Source: Chromatiales bacterium (lineage in GTDB: Bacteria; Pseudomonadota; Gammaproteobacteria; SZUA-152). From it: a stretch of DNA of 44,415 bases. The position numbers and the translations under genes are program-made. Location: assembly GCA_026982555.1 (NCBI GenBank), contig JALSGT010000141.1, positions 1-44,415 of the forward strand, given 5' to 3'. The notes under the pieces are model-generated. The model saw nothing but the letters and a program-made list of their open reading frames with translations. It ran no database searches and had not been told where the DNA came from. Each line of letters starts with the position of its first letter. Positions within the stretch are counted from its first letter, which is position 1. Shown here one piece after another: positions 27,380 to 34,958 of the stretch.

Positions 27380-28954
27380 ATGCAGGAAATTATTCAACTA
27401 ACACTGAACTATCTTCGCGGGATATGGCGTTTCAGATGGTACGCGATGCTGCTGGCATGGGTGATACCCATGATTGGCTGGGTTGTTATATCGAAGATTC
27501 CCGATCAATACGCGGCTAATGCTCGCGTACTTGTGGACACTGATTCCATTTTGCGACCATTGTTGCGCGGGCTTACCGTGGAGACCAATGTTCAACTGCG
27601 ATTGGGGTTGATGACCCGTACGTTATTGAGTCGGCCTAACCTGGAAAAGGTGGCCCGTATGACGGATCTTGATTTGCATGCGAAAACGCCGGATGAGATG
27701 GAGGCATTGTTGGATGATCTATCAAAAAAAATCCGCATTAGCAGTGCCAGAGGGGCTAATCTTTATACGATTTCATACACTCACTCTGATCCGGAAATGG
27801 CGAAAGAAGTTGTTAGGTCGCTGTTAACTATTTTTGTGGAAAATACCCTGGGTGATACCCGGCAGGATTCTGATGCGGCGCAAAAGTTTCTTGGCCAGCA
27901 AATAATGGAATATGAGAAACGGCTTGTCGAAGCAGAGAATCGTATCAAGGAATTCAAGCGGAAGAATGTTGCATTGATGCCGCGGGCTGGTCAGGATTAT
28001 TTTGAATTGCTACAGGAATCCCGTGCGCGCCTGGAACAGGCAAAACTGGAATTGCAGGAAGTGACTAACCGGCGAGATGAACTCAGGCGACAACTTGTCG
28101 GTGAAGAACCGGTCTTTGGATTTGGAAACACCAAAGCCGTCAGCCATCAGCTGGATGGACGTATTTCCAAACTACAAGATCGACTGGATGATTTACTGTT
28201 GCAGTTTACCGAAGAGCATCCTGATGTTATTGCGGTCAGAACGATGTTGGAAAATATGGAAAATCAGCGTGAGCAGGATCAGAAAAACCCTGCGTTGAGT
28301 TTTCAGTCGAATGATCAATCGATGGAGCAAAACCCGGTTTACCAACAAACGAAAATTTCGCTCGGACAAGCTGAGGCGAGTGTCGTTTCTTTGCAGGCGC
28401 GGGTTAAAGAGTATGCCCAGCGGATTGATGAGCTGGCTTCAAAAGTTGACACCATTCCGGAGATCGAAGCACAGCTAAAGAGCTTGAATCGTGACTATGC
28501 GCTGAACAAAAGTAATTATGACATATTGGTTGGGCGTCTCGAATCGGCAAAATTGTCCGAAAAAGCAGAAAGAACGGGAGATGATGTTAAATTCAAAGTT
28601 GTAGATCCACCGCGAGTGCCGTCGCTGCCTTCTGGCCCGAATCGCCTGGCACTTGACACATTGGCGCTGCTTGCGGGTATTGCGGGTGGTATCGGGCTTG
28701 CGTTTCTTTTATCTCAAATCCGTCCGGCATTCTATGATCATCGCACCTTGCAGGAGTTTGCAGGGGTTCCGGTTTTTGGTGTTGTGAGCCGCTTATGGAC
28801 CCCTAAGCTGCTGCGACGCAAGCGCCTGGAATTTGCGGTTTTTGTGGGTGTCGGGATCGTTTTGCTCTTTGTGTATGGTGGTGTGATGTTATTTCAAAGC
28901 ATTGATTTTACTCAGGCTTCATTGCTGGCGGAAACATTGAAGGAAAAGATATGA
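27380..28954 (+). CDS. XrtA-locus chain length determinant protein (Wzz/EpsF-like)
   Basis: A 524-residue polysaccharide co-polymerase that sets EPS chain length. A Wzz domain with a membrane helix lies at about residues 20-40 (YAMLLAWVIPMIGWVVI). A long periplasmic coiled-coil region follows (LVEAENRIKEFKRKNVALMP; ARLEQAKLELQEVTNRRDEL), then the conserved GNVR-like segment LNRDYALNKSNYDILVGRLE. A second helix (ALLAGIAGGIGLAFLLSQI) follows, plus a further hydrophobic segment near the end (FVGVGIVLLFVYGGVMLF). It has no kinase domain; that is the next gene, overlapping by four bases (ATGA). This split layout is standard in exosortase A loci. Confidence 0.92.
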   Translation: MQEIIQLTLNYLRGIWRFRWYAMLLAWVIPMIGWVVISKIPDQYAANARVLVDTDSILRPLLRGLTVETNVQLRLGLMTRTLLSRPNLEKVARMTDLDLHAKTPDEMEALLDDLSKKIRISSARGANLYTISYTHSDPEMAKEVVRSLLTIFVENTLGDTRQDSDAAQKFLGQQIMEYEKRLVEAENRIKEFKRKNVALMPRAGQDYFELLQESRARLEQAKLELQEVTNRRDELRRQLVGEEPVFGFGNTKAVSHQLDGRISKLQDRLDDLLLQFTEEHPDVIAVRTMLENMENQREQDQKNPALSFQSNDQSMEQNPVYQQTKISLGQAEASVVSLQARVKEYAQRIDELASKVDTIPEIEAQLKSLNRDYALNKSNYDILVGRLESAKLSEKAERTGDDVKFKVVDPPRVPSLPSGPNRLALDTLALLAGIAGGIGLAFLLSQIRPAFYDHRTLQEFAGVPVFGVVSRLWTPKLLRRKRLEFAVFVGVGIVLLFVYGGVMLFQSIDFTQASLLAETLKEKI

Positions 28955-29820
28955 GTTCTATCGAACGTATGGTTGAGAAGCTGAAATCATCGTCCTCCAC
29001 TGGAGGAGGGCAGCATAAGATGGTGGAACGAAAACCTGCTGGCAGAACACACCCGGTACCTGGTGATGCAGCAAAGCAACGCACAGCCGGTTTTATCGAT
29101 ATCGATATGAGAAAGCTGGAGAGTGTTGGTTTTATTGCCCCGCCTAAGGATCGTGCAAAACTGGCAGAAGAATATCGTCGAATCAAGAGGCCGTTGCTGA
29201 GCAATGCTTTTGGCAGGAATGCGGATGCTGTTGAGTTGGGAAATGTGATTATGGTTGCCAGTGCTATGTCGGGTGAAGGAAAAACATTCAATACCCTCAA
29301 CCTGGCCTTGAGCATGGCGAACGAAATGGATATTACCGTTCTGGTGGTCGATCTTGATGTTCTTAACCCGGCACTTACACGGTTGCTTGGGCTGGATGAA
29401 AAATCAGGGTTTACAGATGTACTCTCAGATCCTGATGTAACGCTTTCAGATGTCATTCTTTCTACTAATATGCCGAAGTTAAAGATATTGCCCGCCGGAA
29501 GCAGACATGCACAAGCAAACGAATTGTTGGCGAGTGAGCAAATGCAACGAGTGACCCATGAACTGGCAACACGTTATCCTGACAGAATTGTGATCTTTGA
29601 TGCCCCTCCTTTGTTGATGACCAGTGAAGCAAATGTGGTTGCAGGTTTGGTTGGCCAGGTATTGCTTGTTGTTGAGGCGGGTGAAACGCCGCAAAGCGCG
29701 GTTAAGGAAGCGGTGGCGTTGTTGGATGAGCGAAAAGTGATTGGTATTGTGCTGAACAAATACAAAGGCTCCGGCACGGGACAATACGGTGCTTATTATT
29801 GTGCGTACGGAGAGGAGTAA
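28951..29820 (+). CDS. XrtA-locus tyrosine autokinase (EpsG/CpsD-like)
   Basis: A cytoplasmic BY-type tyrosine kinase of 289 residues that works with the chain-length protein. Walker A is SAMSGEGKTFNTLNLALSMA (near residues 102-120), Walker A' is VLVVDLDVLNPALTRLLGL, and Walker B is RIVIFDAPPLLM. The C-terminus carries a tyrosine cluster (QYGAYYCAYGEE), the expected autophosphorylation tail that controls oligomer state and EPS length. The start overlaps the epsF stop by four bases. The N-terminal 60 residues are low-complexity and probably flexible. Confidence 0.92.
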   Translation: MSSIERMVEKLKSSSSTGGGQHKMVERKPAGRTHPVPGDAAKQRTAGFIDIDMRKLESVGFIAPPKDRAKLAEEYRRIKRPLLSNAFGRNADAVELGNVIMVASAMSGEGKTFNTLNLALSMANEMDITVLVVDLDVLNPALTRLLGLDEKSGFTDVLSDPDVTLSDVILSTNMPKLKILPAGSRHAQANELLASEQMQRVTHELATRYPDRIVIFDAPPLLMTSEANVVAGLVGQVLLVVEAGETPQSAVKEAVALLDERKVIGIVLNKYKGSGTGQYGAYYCAYGEE

Positions 29821-30136
29821 GGCCAGTGTTTTGTCCATGTGATGATAATGATAATGCTCGCAATTATCACATAGGGCGATTACCGGAGTCTGTCGAATTC
29901 AGGATGAAACTGTTTGGCAGCTACGCCTGTGTTTTTCTGCCCTCTGCTTTTACACAGTCGTGCGAATAATCCGTTTTGGCCCATTTTTCGATCATTTTCG
30001 TTAAGCATGTGCAATGTTCGCCTCAAGTGATCAAAAAAATGGATTCAAAATGGCTTTTTCCCGCTACAGCCACCTGAGCCTGACAGGCTCCTGGTTCGTT
30101 ATGTTGGTGATTCTATACCGGACAAATAATGGCTAT
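29821..30136. other. Non-coding gap between tyrosine kinase and barrel genes
   Basis: About 316 bp without a convincing gene. An imperfect inverted repeat (ATGTGATGATAAT near 29838 and ATTATCACAT near 29863) lies just after the kinase gene. The track ORF starts at 30014, but its first 41 residues lack a signal-peptide pattern and I regard them as upstream sequence. No terminator with a T-run and no clear -24/-12 promoter were seen. Confidence 0.35.
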
Positions 30137-31612
30137 ATGCGGTTATGTGTTCAGGCTTTGGTGATTGTTCCACTGGTTTTGATATCTGCACCTGTACTTG
30201 CAGCACAGTTATCATTTAAGCCTTCTCTGGAGATCAGGGAAACTTACACAGACAATGTGACCTTTAGTGATCCGGGCAAAGCGGATTTTATCACTGAGAT
30301 TAATCCAAGTTTAGCATTACAGGCTGATGGCAACAGATTGAATGCGAGTGTCGGATATACGTTACAAAATATTTTTTATGCGAAAGGGTCGCGTCGAGAT
30401 ACCCGGTTTCATAACCTGGCCGCTGATGCAACGGCAGAATTAATCAATGATTTTGCTTTTCTGAACCTGAAGGCCAGCGATTCGCAGCGAGTGATTTCAC
30501 CCGCCGGAGGGTTGCCGCTGGATAATCTCAACGCGGCTAATCGCACCGATGTTTCTGCCCGGAGTATCAAGCCATACTTTAAAAAGCGTTTCGGCGGAAA
30601 AGCAGAAGGATCGGCCAGTTACTCTTATGAAACGTTGACTTATGGGGGAGGTGCATCGGATGCAGAAATTGAAGCAGTGACTGTTGAGCTTGATAGTGGC
30701 CCTTCTTTTCGGCGTATGTCCTGGTCGCTGAGTTATTCGCAAAATACAACAAAAAGAGAAGAAACAAGTAATTACAGCAGGGAGTCATCTGCACTTCAGG
30801 CGAGTTATCAAATTAATAAAAAACTGGGTGCCTTGTTTCGCGCGGGTAATGAACGCAATGATCTCGCGACTCCTCAAAACCAGGGCTTTCGAAACGGTTC
30901 CTATTATGCCTCTGGTATCAGTATTACACCGCATTCAACGTTTCGGGTTGATTTGTTGTCAGGAAACCGGTTGGATACCGCATCCATTTCCTGGGCTCCC
31001 ACGCGCCGAAGCGCATTGGATATTTCGTGGAGAGACCAAAAAGTAGGGCTGAATCCGGGTAAGGTCTGGCAGGGAGCTTTTCGAGTGATTAATCGACGTG
31101 CGACCTGGCGTGCCAGTTATCTTGAAGATACAACTTCGGTACAGGGTTTGCAGAGTTTGGGTTCAGGCACTCAAGGTGCTCAATCGGCTAATTTATCTTC
31201 CTCAGCACTTCCTTTGTCTGATGAGCTTTTTTTACGCAAACGTGCGCAAATGGACTTTGGGTACAAAACAGCAAAAAGCCTGATTAGCGTCGCCCTGTAT
31301 AATGAGCGCAGGGAGTTACTTGTGAGCAACGACAATCAGCAGCTACGTGGAGGTACCGTTTCCTGGCGCTGGCGCTTTGCTGCCCGCACTACCATGTTGT
31401 TGCGTTTCCGGGGCTTGAAAAGTGAGTACCCTGATGGTGCTGGTGCCCGTGTGGGTGCAAATCTTCGCAGTACAGAGATTAACTTTTCCCGGAAAATGGG
31501 GCGAAGTGCGGAAGGTAGTGTCATGGTGAGAAGCACATCCCAGGATGGTCTGGCTGGTGGGCGAAGTTACGATGAAAAAAGACTCAGTGTTGGTGTGAAG
31601 TGGGGATTTTAA
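30137..31612 (+). CDS. XrtA/PEP-CTERM-associated outer membrane beta-barrel protein
   Basis: About 491 residues from ATG 30137 (MRLCVQALVIVPLVLISAPVLAAQ), which gives a clean signal peptide cut after VLAA; the track's start at 30014 adds 41 residues before it. After a short conserved opening (FKPSLEIRETYTDNVTFSD) the protein is a run of alternating amphipathic strands ending in an aromatic residue (LSVGVKWGF), the hallmark of outer-membrane barrels. It matches the exosortase A-associated barrel family in position and opening motif. Probable role: the outer-membrane exit channel for the polysaccharide, partnering the short export lipoprotein. No clear Shine-Dalgarno, so the start is uncertain. 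Confidence 0.85.
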   Translation: MRLCVQALVIVPLVLISAPVLAAQLSFKPSLEIRETYTDNVTFSDPGKADFITEINPSLALQADGNRLNASVGYTLQNIFYAKGSRRDTRFHNLAADATAELINDFAFLNLKASDSQRVISPAGGLPLDNLNAANRTDVSARSIKPYFKKRFGGKAEGSASYSYETLTYGGGASDAEIEAVTVELDSGPSFRRMSWSLSYSQNTTKREETSNYSRESSALQASYQINKKLGALFRAGNERNDLATPQNQGFRNGSYYASGISITPHSTFRVDLLSGNRLDTASISWAPTRRSALDISWRDQKVGLNPGKVWQGAFRVINRRATWRASYLEDTTSVQGLQSLGSGTQGAQSANLSSSALPLSDELFLRKRAQMDFGYKTAKSLISVALYNERRELLVSNDNQQLRGGTVSWRWRFAARTTMLLRFRGLKSEYPDGAGARVGANLRSTEINFSRKMGRSAEGSVMVRSTSQDGLAGGRSYDEKRLSVGVKWGF

Positions 31613-31692
31613 CGTTTGCCAATGGTTTGCTTGGCCCTGCTGATCTCTAACGATAATCAGTACAATAAATCTACAAAAAGGAAATCTTTGTC

Positions 31693-32829
31693 ATGAATAC
31701 CTCCACGATTATGTGCGTGGTTGGCGCCCGACCCAACTTCATGAAAATTGCGCCGGTTATGCGGGCATTAAAAACGTCGTCCATCCTGAAACCCTGTTTG
31801 GTACACACCGGCCAACATTATGATGCGGCAATGAAACACGCTTTTTTTGATCAGCTGGATATTCCTGAGCCGGATGTAGACCTGGGCGTAGGCTCGGGGA
31901 CACATGCAGTGCAAACCGCAGAGATTATGCTGCGGTTTGAACCTGTGCTGGACGAATATAAACCGGCAGCTATTCTGGTGGTCGGTGATGTTAATTCCAC
32001 CATTGCCTGTTCGCTGGTAGCGGCAAAGAAGGGGATACCCGTTATTCATGTGGAAGCGGGCCTGCGCAGCTACGACCGGGAAATGCCCGAAGAGATTAAT
32101 CGGGTACTCACTGATCAGATTTCCGATTTACTTTTTATTACTGAGTCGGATGCGGTGGCCAACCTTGAACGGGAAGGAATTGATCGTACCCGGGTCCATT
32201 TTGTGGGTAACGTGATGATCGACACATTGCGTCATCAGTTGGACAGCGCTACTTTGCCGGAAAAAACTTTATCACATGTGGCCAACAGTGAGGCATTATT
32301 GGAAAATGGTTATGCTTTGTTGACATTGCATCGACCGTCCAATGTGGACGATTCAGATATTCTTGAACGTTTGCTGAAAACCATGCAAACCATCAGCACT
32401 CAATTACCCATTGTGTTTCCTGTTCACCCCCGTACTCAGGCGTGTATCGAAAAATCCGGATTGAATGATGTGCTGGACGGTGCTGCCATTACCCGGTTAA
32501 CCCCGCTGGGTTATAAGGAGATGCTGGGGTTAATGGCCAACGCGCGAATGGTGTTGACAGACTCTGGGGGGATTCAGGAAGAAACCACTGCGTTGGGTGT
32601 TCCTTGTATTACACTGCGTGAAAATACAGAGCGACCCATTACGGTTGAGCAGGGAACCAATACCATTGTAGGAACCGATTCTGAAGCAATTCTGGCGGCG
32701 TTCAATGACACAATGGAAACCGGCGGAAAGGCGGGGCAGGTACCGGACAAATGGGATGGTAAAGCGGCTCAGCGTATTATTGACGTTATCGAAAACTGGC
32801 TGAATATGGCCACCCCTCATCAGAGATGA
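31693..32829 (+). CDS. wecB: UDP-N-acetylglucosamine 2-epimerase (non-hydrolysing)
   Basis: Interconverts UDP-GlcNAc and UDP-ManNAc, giving precursor for ManNAc or ManNAcA residues. Hallmarks: GARPNFMKIAPVMRAL, LVHTGQHYD, VIHVEAGLRSYDREMPEEIN, TLHRPSNVDD, and TDSGGIQEETTALGVPCITLR. 378 residues, the normal size. A good AAGGAAA site precedes ATG 31693. It is followed four bases later by the deacetylase gene. WecB is a regular member of exosortase A EPS loci; here the AAA ATPase gene that often precedes it is absent. Confidence 0.93.
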   Translation: MNTSTIMCVVGARPNFMKIAPVMRALKTSSILKPCLVHTGQHYDAAMKHAFFDQLDIPEPDVDLGVGSGTHAVQTAEIMLRFEPVLDEYKPAAILVVGDVNSTIACSLVAAKKGIPVIHVEAGLRSYDREMPEEINRVLTDQISDLLFITESDAVANLEREGIDRTRVHFVGNVMIDTLRHQLDSATLPEKTLSHVANSEALLENGYALLTLHRPSNVDDSDILERLLKTMQTISTQLPIVFPVHPRTQACIEKSGLNDVLDGAAITRLTPLGYKEMLGLMANARMVLTDSGGIQEETTALGVPCITLRENTERPITVEQGTNTIVGTDSEAILAAFNDTMETGGKAGQVPDKWDGKAAQRIIDVIENWLNMATPHQR

Positions 32830-32833
32830 TCCA

Positions 32834-33676
32834 GTGACTCATCATACAATTACCAATTCAATGACTGTGGATGTGGAAGATTACTTTCAGGTTTCCGCTT
32901 TTGAAAAAGTTATTCCCCGCAGTGAATGGGACAACATTAGCGCACGAGTGGAGAAAAGTACCGAGCGGGTGCTTGATATGTTTGATGAAGCCAATGTGAA
33001 AGGTACTTTTTTTATGCTGGGTTGGGTGGCGGAGCGTTACCCGGGTTTGGTGAAGCGTATTGTTGCCGATGGCCATGAGTTGGCCAGCCATGGTTATTCA
33101 CATATACGTGTTGTCAATCAGAAGCCACCGGAGTTTTTTGACGATATTGTGCGTACTAAAAAATTACTGGAAGATATGTCCGGTCAGGAAGTGCGTGGTT
33201 ACCGTGCCGCAAGTTATTCCATTGGTGCCAAAAACCTCTGGGCACTCGATAAATTAAAAGAAGCAGGTTACGTTTACAGTTCCAGCATTTACCCCATTAA
33301 ACATGATTTATACGGTATGCCGGAGGCGCCGCGTTTTTCATTCCGGCCCCGTGGCGATGATGGCATTCTTGAAGTTCCGGTGACGACGGTGGAGGTGTTG
33401 AATAAAAAGCTTCCGTGTGGCGGCGGCGGTTATTTCCGGCTTTACCCTTATGCAGTTTCACGTATGGCTATGCGCAGAGTGAATCGGCATGATGGTCAGT
33501 CCGGTGTTTTTTATTTTCATCCCTGGGAAATTGATCCGGGACAGCCCCGCCAAAGAGGTATCAGTGCCAAAACACGATTTCGACATTATCTTAATCTTGG
33601 GCGCATGGAAAAACGGTTGAAAAGATTGCTCAGGGACTTTCAGTGGGATCGGATGGATAAGGTATTTCTCGAATAG
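32834..33676 (+). CDS. XrtA-system polysaccharide deacetylase
   Basis: A NodB-type carbohydrate deacetylase of 280 residues. The metal and catalytic motifs are visible: TVDVEDYFQVSAFEKVI (Asp), GHELASHGYSHIRV (the two metal His) and GYRAASYSIG. The C-terminal DUF3473-like part ends with VFYFHPWEIDPGQPR. It lacks a signal peptide, so it may act in the cytoplasm on lipid-linked or nucleotide-linked sugars. The start is GTG 32834, four bases after the wecB stop, so translation is probably coupled. This exact subfamily is a marker of exosortase A loci. Confidence 0.92.
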   Translation: MTHHTITNSMTVDVEDYFQVSAFEKVIPRSEWDNISARVEKSTERVLDMFDEANVKGTFFMLGWVAERYPGLVKRIVADGHELASHGYSHIRVVNQKPPEFFDDIVRTKKLLEDMSGQEVRGYRAASYSIGAKNLWALDKLKEAGYVYSSSIYPIKHDLYGMPEAPRFSFRPRGDDGILEVPVTTVEVLNKKLPCGGGGYFRLYPYAVSRMAMRRVNRHDGQSGVFYFHPWEIDPGQPRQRGISAKTRFRHYLNLGRMEKRLKRLLRDFQWDRMDKVFLE

Positions 33677-33731
33677 GGCACCTTTCCAAATTAAAAATAA
33701 AATGAGATATTGCACAGGAGCAGGATGGGAC

Positions 33732-34799
33732 GTGTCGGAAACATCAATAGAAATAAAAGAACTGGAGAGTCAATCGATACAGTGTTGGGATGCCTTTGTG
33801 GAGGCATGTCCTGAGGCCACGTTTTTTCATCGTGCGGGCTGGAAAAAGGCGATTGAAGAAGGTATGGGACATCGCGCCTATTTTTTGTATGCAGAGCGTA
33901 ATGGCAATATTGAAGGCGTATTACCGTTGGGACATGTCAAAAGTTTTCTGTTTGGTAATGCGCTGATGTCTGCACCCTTTTGTGTGTATGGAGGAATTGC
34001 CGCTTATTCAGATGCAGCACGCGTCGCGTTGCACCAAGCGGCAGAAAAGCTGGCACATCGTCTTGGCGTGGATTATCTCGAAATGCGCAATGCACAGTTT
34101 GCGCAGACTGAATTATCTGAGTCACAGCTGCCGAATGAAAACTGGCTGGAAAAAGAACTGTATGTGACTTTCCGAAAAGAAATTGACCCCGATGCGGAAA
34201 AAAATCTGCTTTCCATTCCACGTAAACAACGGGCCGTTGTGCGTAAAGGCATCAAAGCGGCACTCACCAGCGAAATAGATACGGATATTCATCGTTTTTA
34301 CGATGCTTATGCACAGAGCGTCAGAAACCTGGGGACACCGGTGTTTCCGAAAAAGTTTTTCACCGTGTTGCGTGATGTGTTTGGCGAGCATTGTGAAATA
34401 TTAACCGTGGTTAAGGAGGGGCGGCTCATCAGCAGCGTGATGAGTTTTTATTTTCGCGACGAGGTACTGCCTTATTATGGAGGCGGGACCAGTGAAGCAC
34501 GCACCGTTAAAGGCAATGATTTTATGTATTGGGAGCTTATGCGACGGGCAGGTGAACGCGGCATTCGCATTTTTGATTATGGACGCAGCAAGCTGGGCAC
34601 CGGGTCTTATAGCTTCAAGAAAAACTGGGGGTTTGAGCCTGAGCCTTTGAAATATGAATATCTACTGGTGAAAGCAAGTGAGATTCCAGATGTAAACCCA
34701 TTGAATCCCAAGTACCGATTATTTATCAATGCCTGGAAAAGGCTTCCTTTGCCTGTTTCAAAATTTGTGGGGCCATTTATTTCCCGCAATTTGGGATAG
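33732..34799 (+). CDS. XrtA-system FemAB-like GNAT-fold protein
   Basis: About 355 residues. The two-domain FemAB/GNAT pattern is visible: SQSIQCWDAFVEACPEATFF, HRAGWKKAIEEGMGHRAYFL, LPLGHVKSFLFGNALMSAPF, and in the second half SVMSFYFRDEVLPYYGGG and FDYGRSKLGTGSYSFKKNWG. FemAB proteins transfer aminoacyl or acyl groups; the XrtA-linked group probably modifies the polysaccharide or its precursor (substrate unknown). I take GTG 33732 (MSETSIEIKEL) as start, since AGGAG/AGGATGGG lies before it; ATG 33702 in the track has no site. Last gene of the EPS run. Confidence 0.88.
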   Translation: MSETSIEIKELESQSIQCWDAFVEACPEATFFHRAGWKKAIEEGMGHRAYFLYAERNGNIEGVLPLGHVKSFLFGNALMSAPFCVYGGIAAYSDAARVALHQAAEKLAHRLGVDYLEMRNAQFAQTELSESQLPNENWLEKELYVTFRKEIDPDAEKNLLSIPRKQRAVVRKGIKAALTSEIDTDIHRFYDAYAQSVRNLGTPVFPKKFFTVLRDVFGEHCEILTVVKEGRLISSVMSFYFRDEVLPYYGGGTSEARTVKGNDFMYWELMRRAGERGIRIFDYGRSKLGTGSYSFKKNWGFEPEPLKYEYLLVKASEIPDVNPLNPKYRLFINAWKRLPLPVSKFVGPFISRNLG

Positions 34800-34875
34800 T
34801 ACCCCGGCCTTTAGGGTTGCCCTGAAAAAGCGCCACTTATCGTTATCTAAAGTACCGGCTGGTGGTACAGAGGAG

Positions 34876-34909
34876 CAGGACCATTCGCGGCGAGACGCGA
34901 ATGGTCCTG
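34876..34909. terminator. Perfect 14-bp hairpin between convergent genes
   Basis: CAGGACCATTCGCG (34876-34889) and CGCGAATGGTCCTG (34896-34909) pair perfectly around a 6-base loop. It lies between the converging femAB and beta-propeller genes, the place for a two-way terminator. Neither strand has a T-run after it, so it may instead be a REP-like unit or a stability element. Confidence 0.55.
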
Positions 34910-34958
34910 AATGTTGGCACAGACTCACTGAAGCTGATAATTAGTGCATAACAATGTA

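Noticed and set aside
29838-29872. CRP-like TGTGA...TCACA site after the tyrosine kinase gene
   Set aside because: The half-sites are about 24 bases apart, whereas a CRP site needs six.
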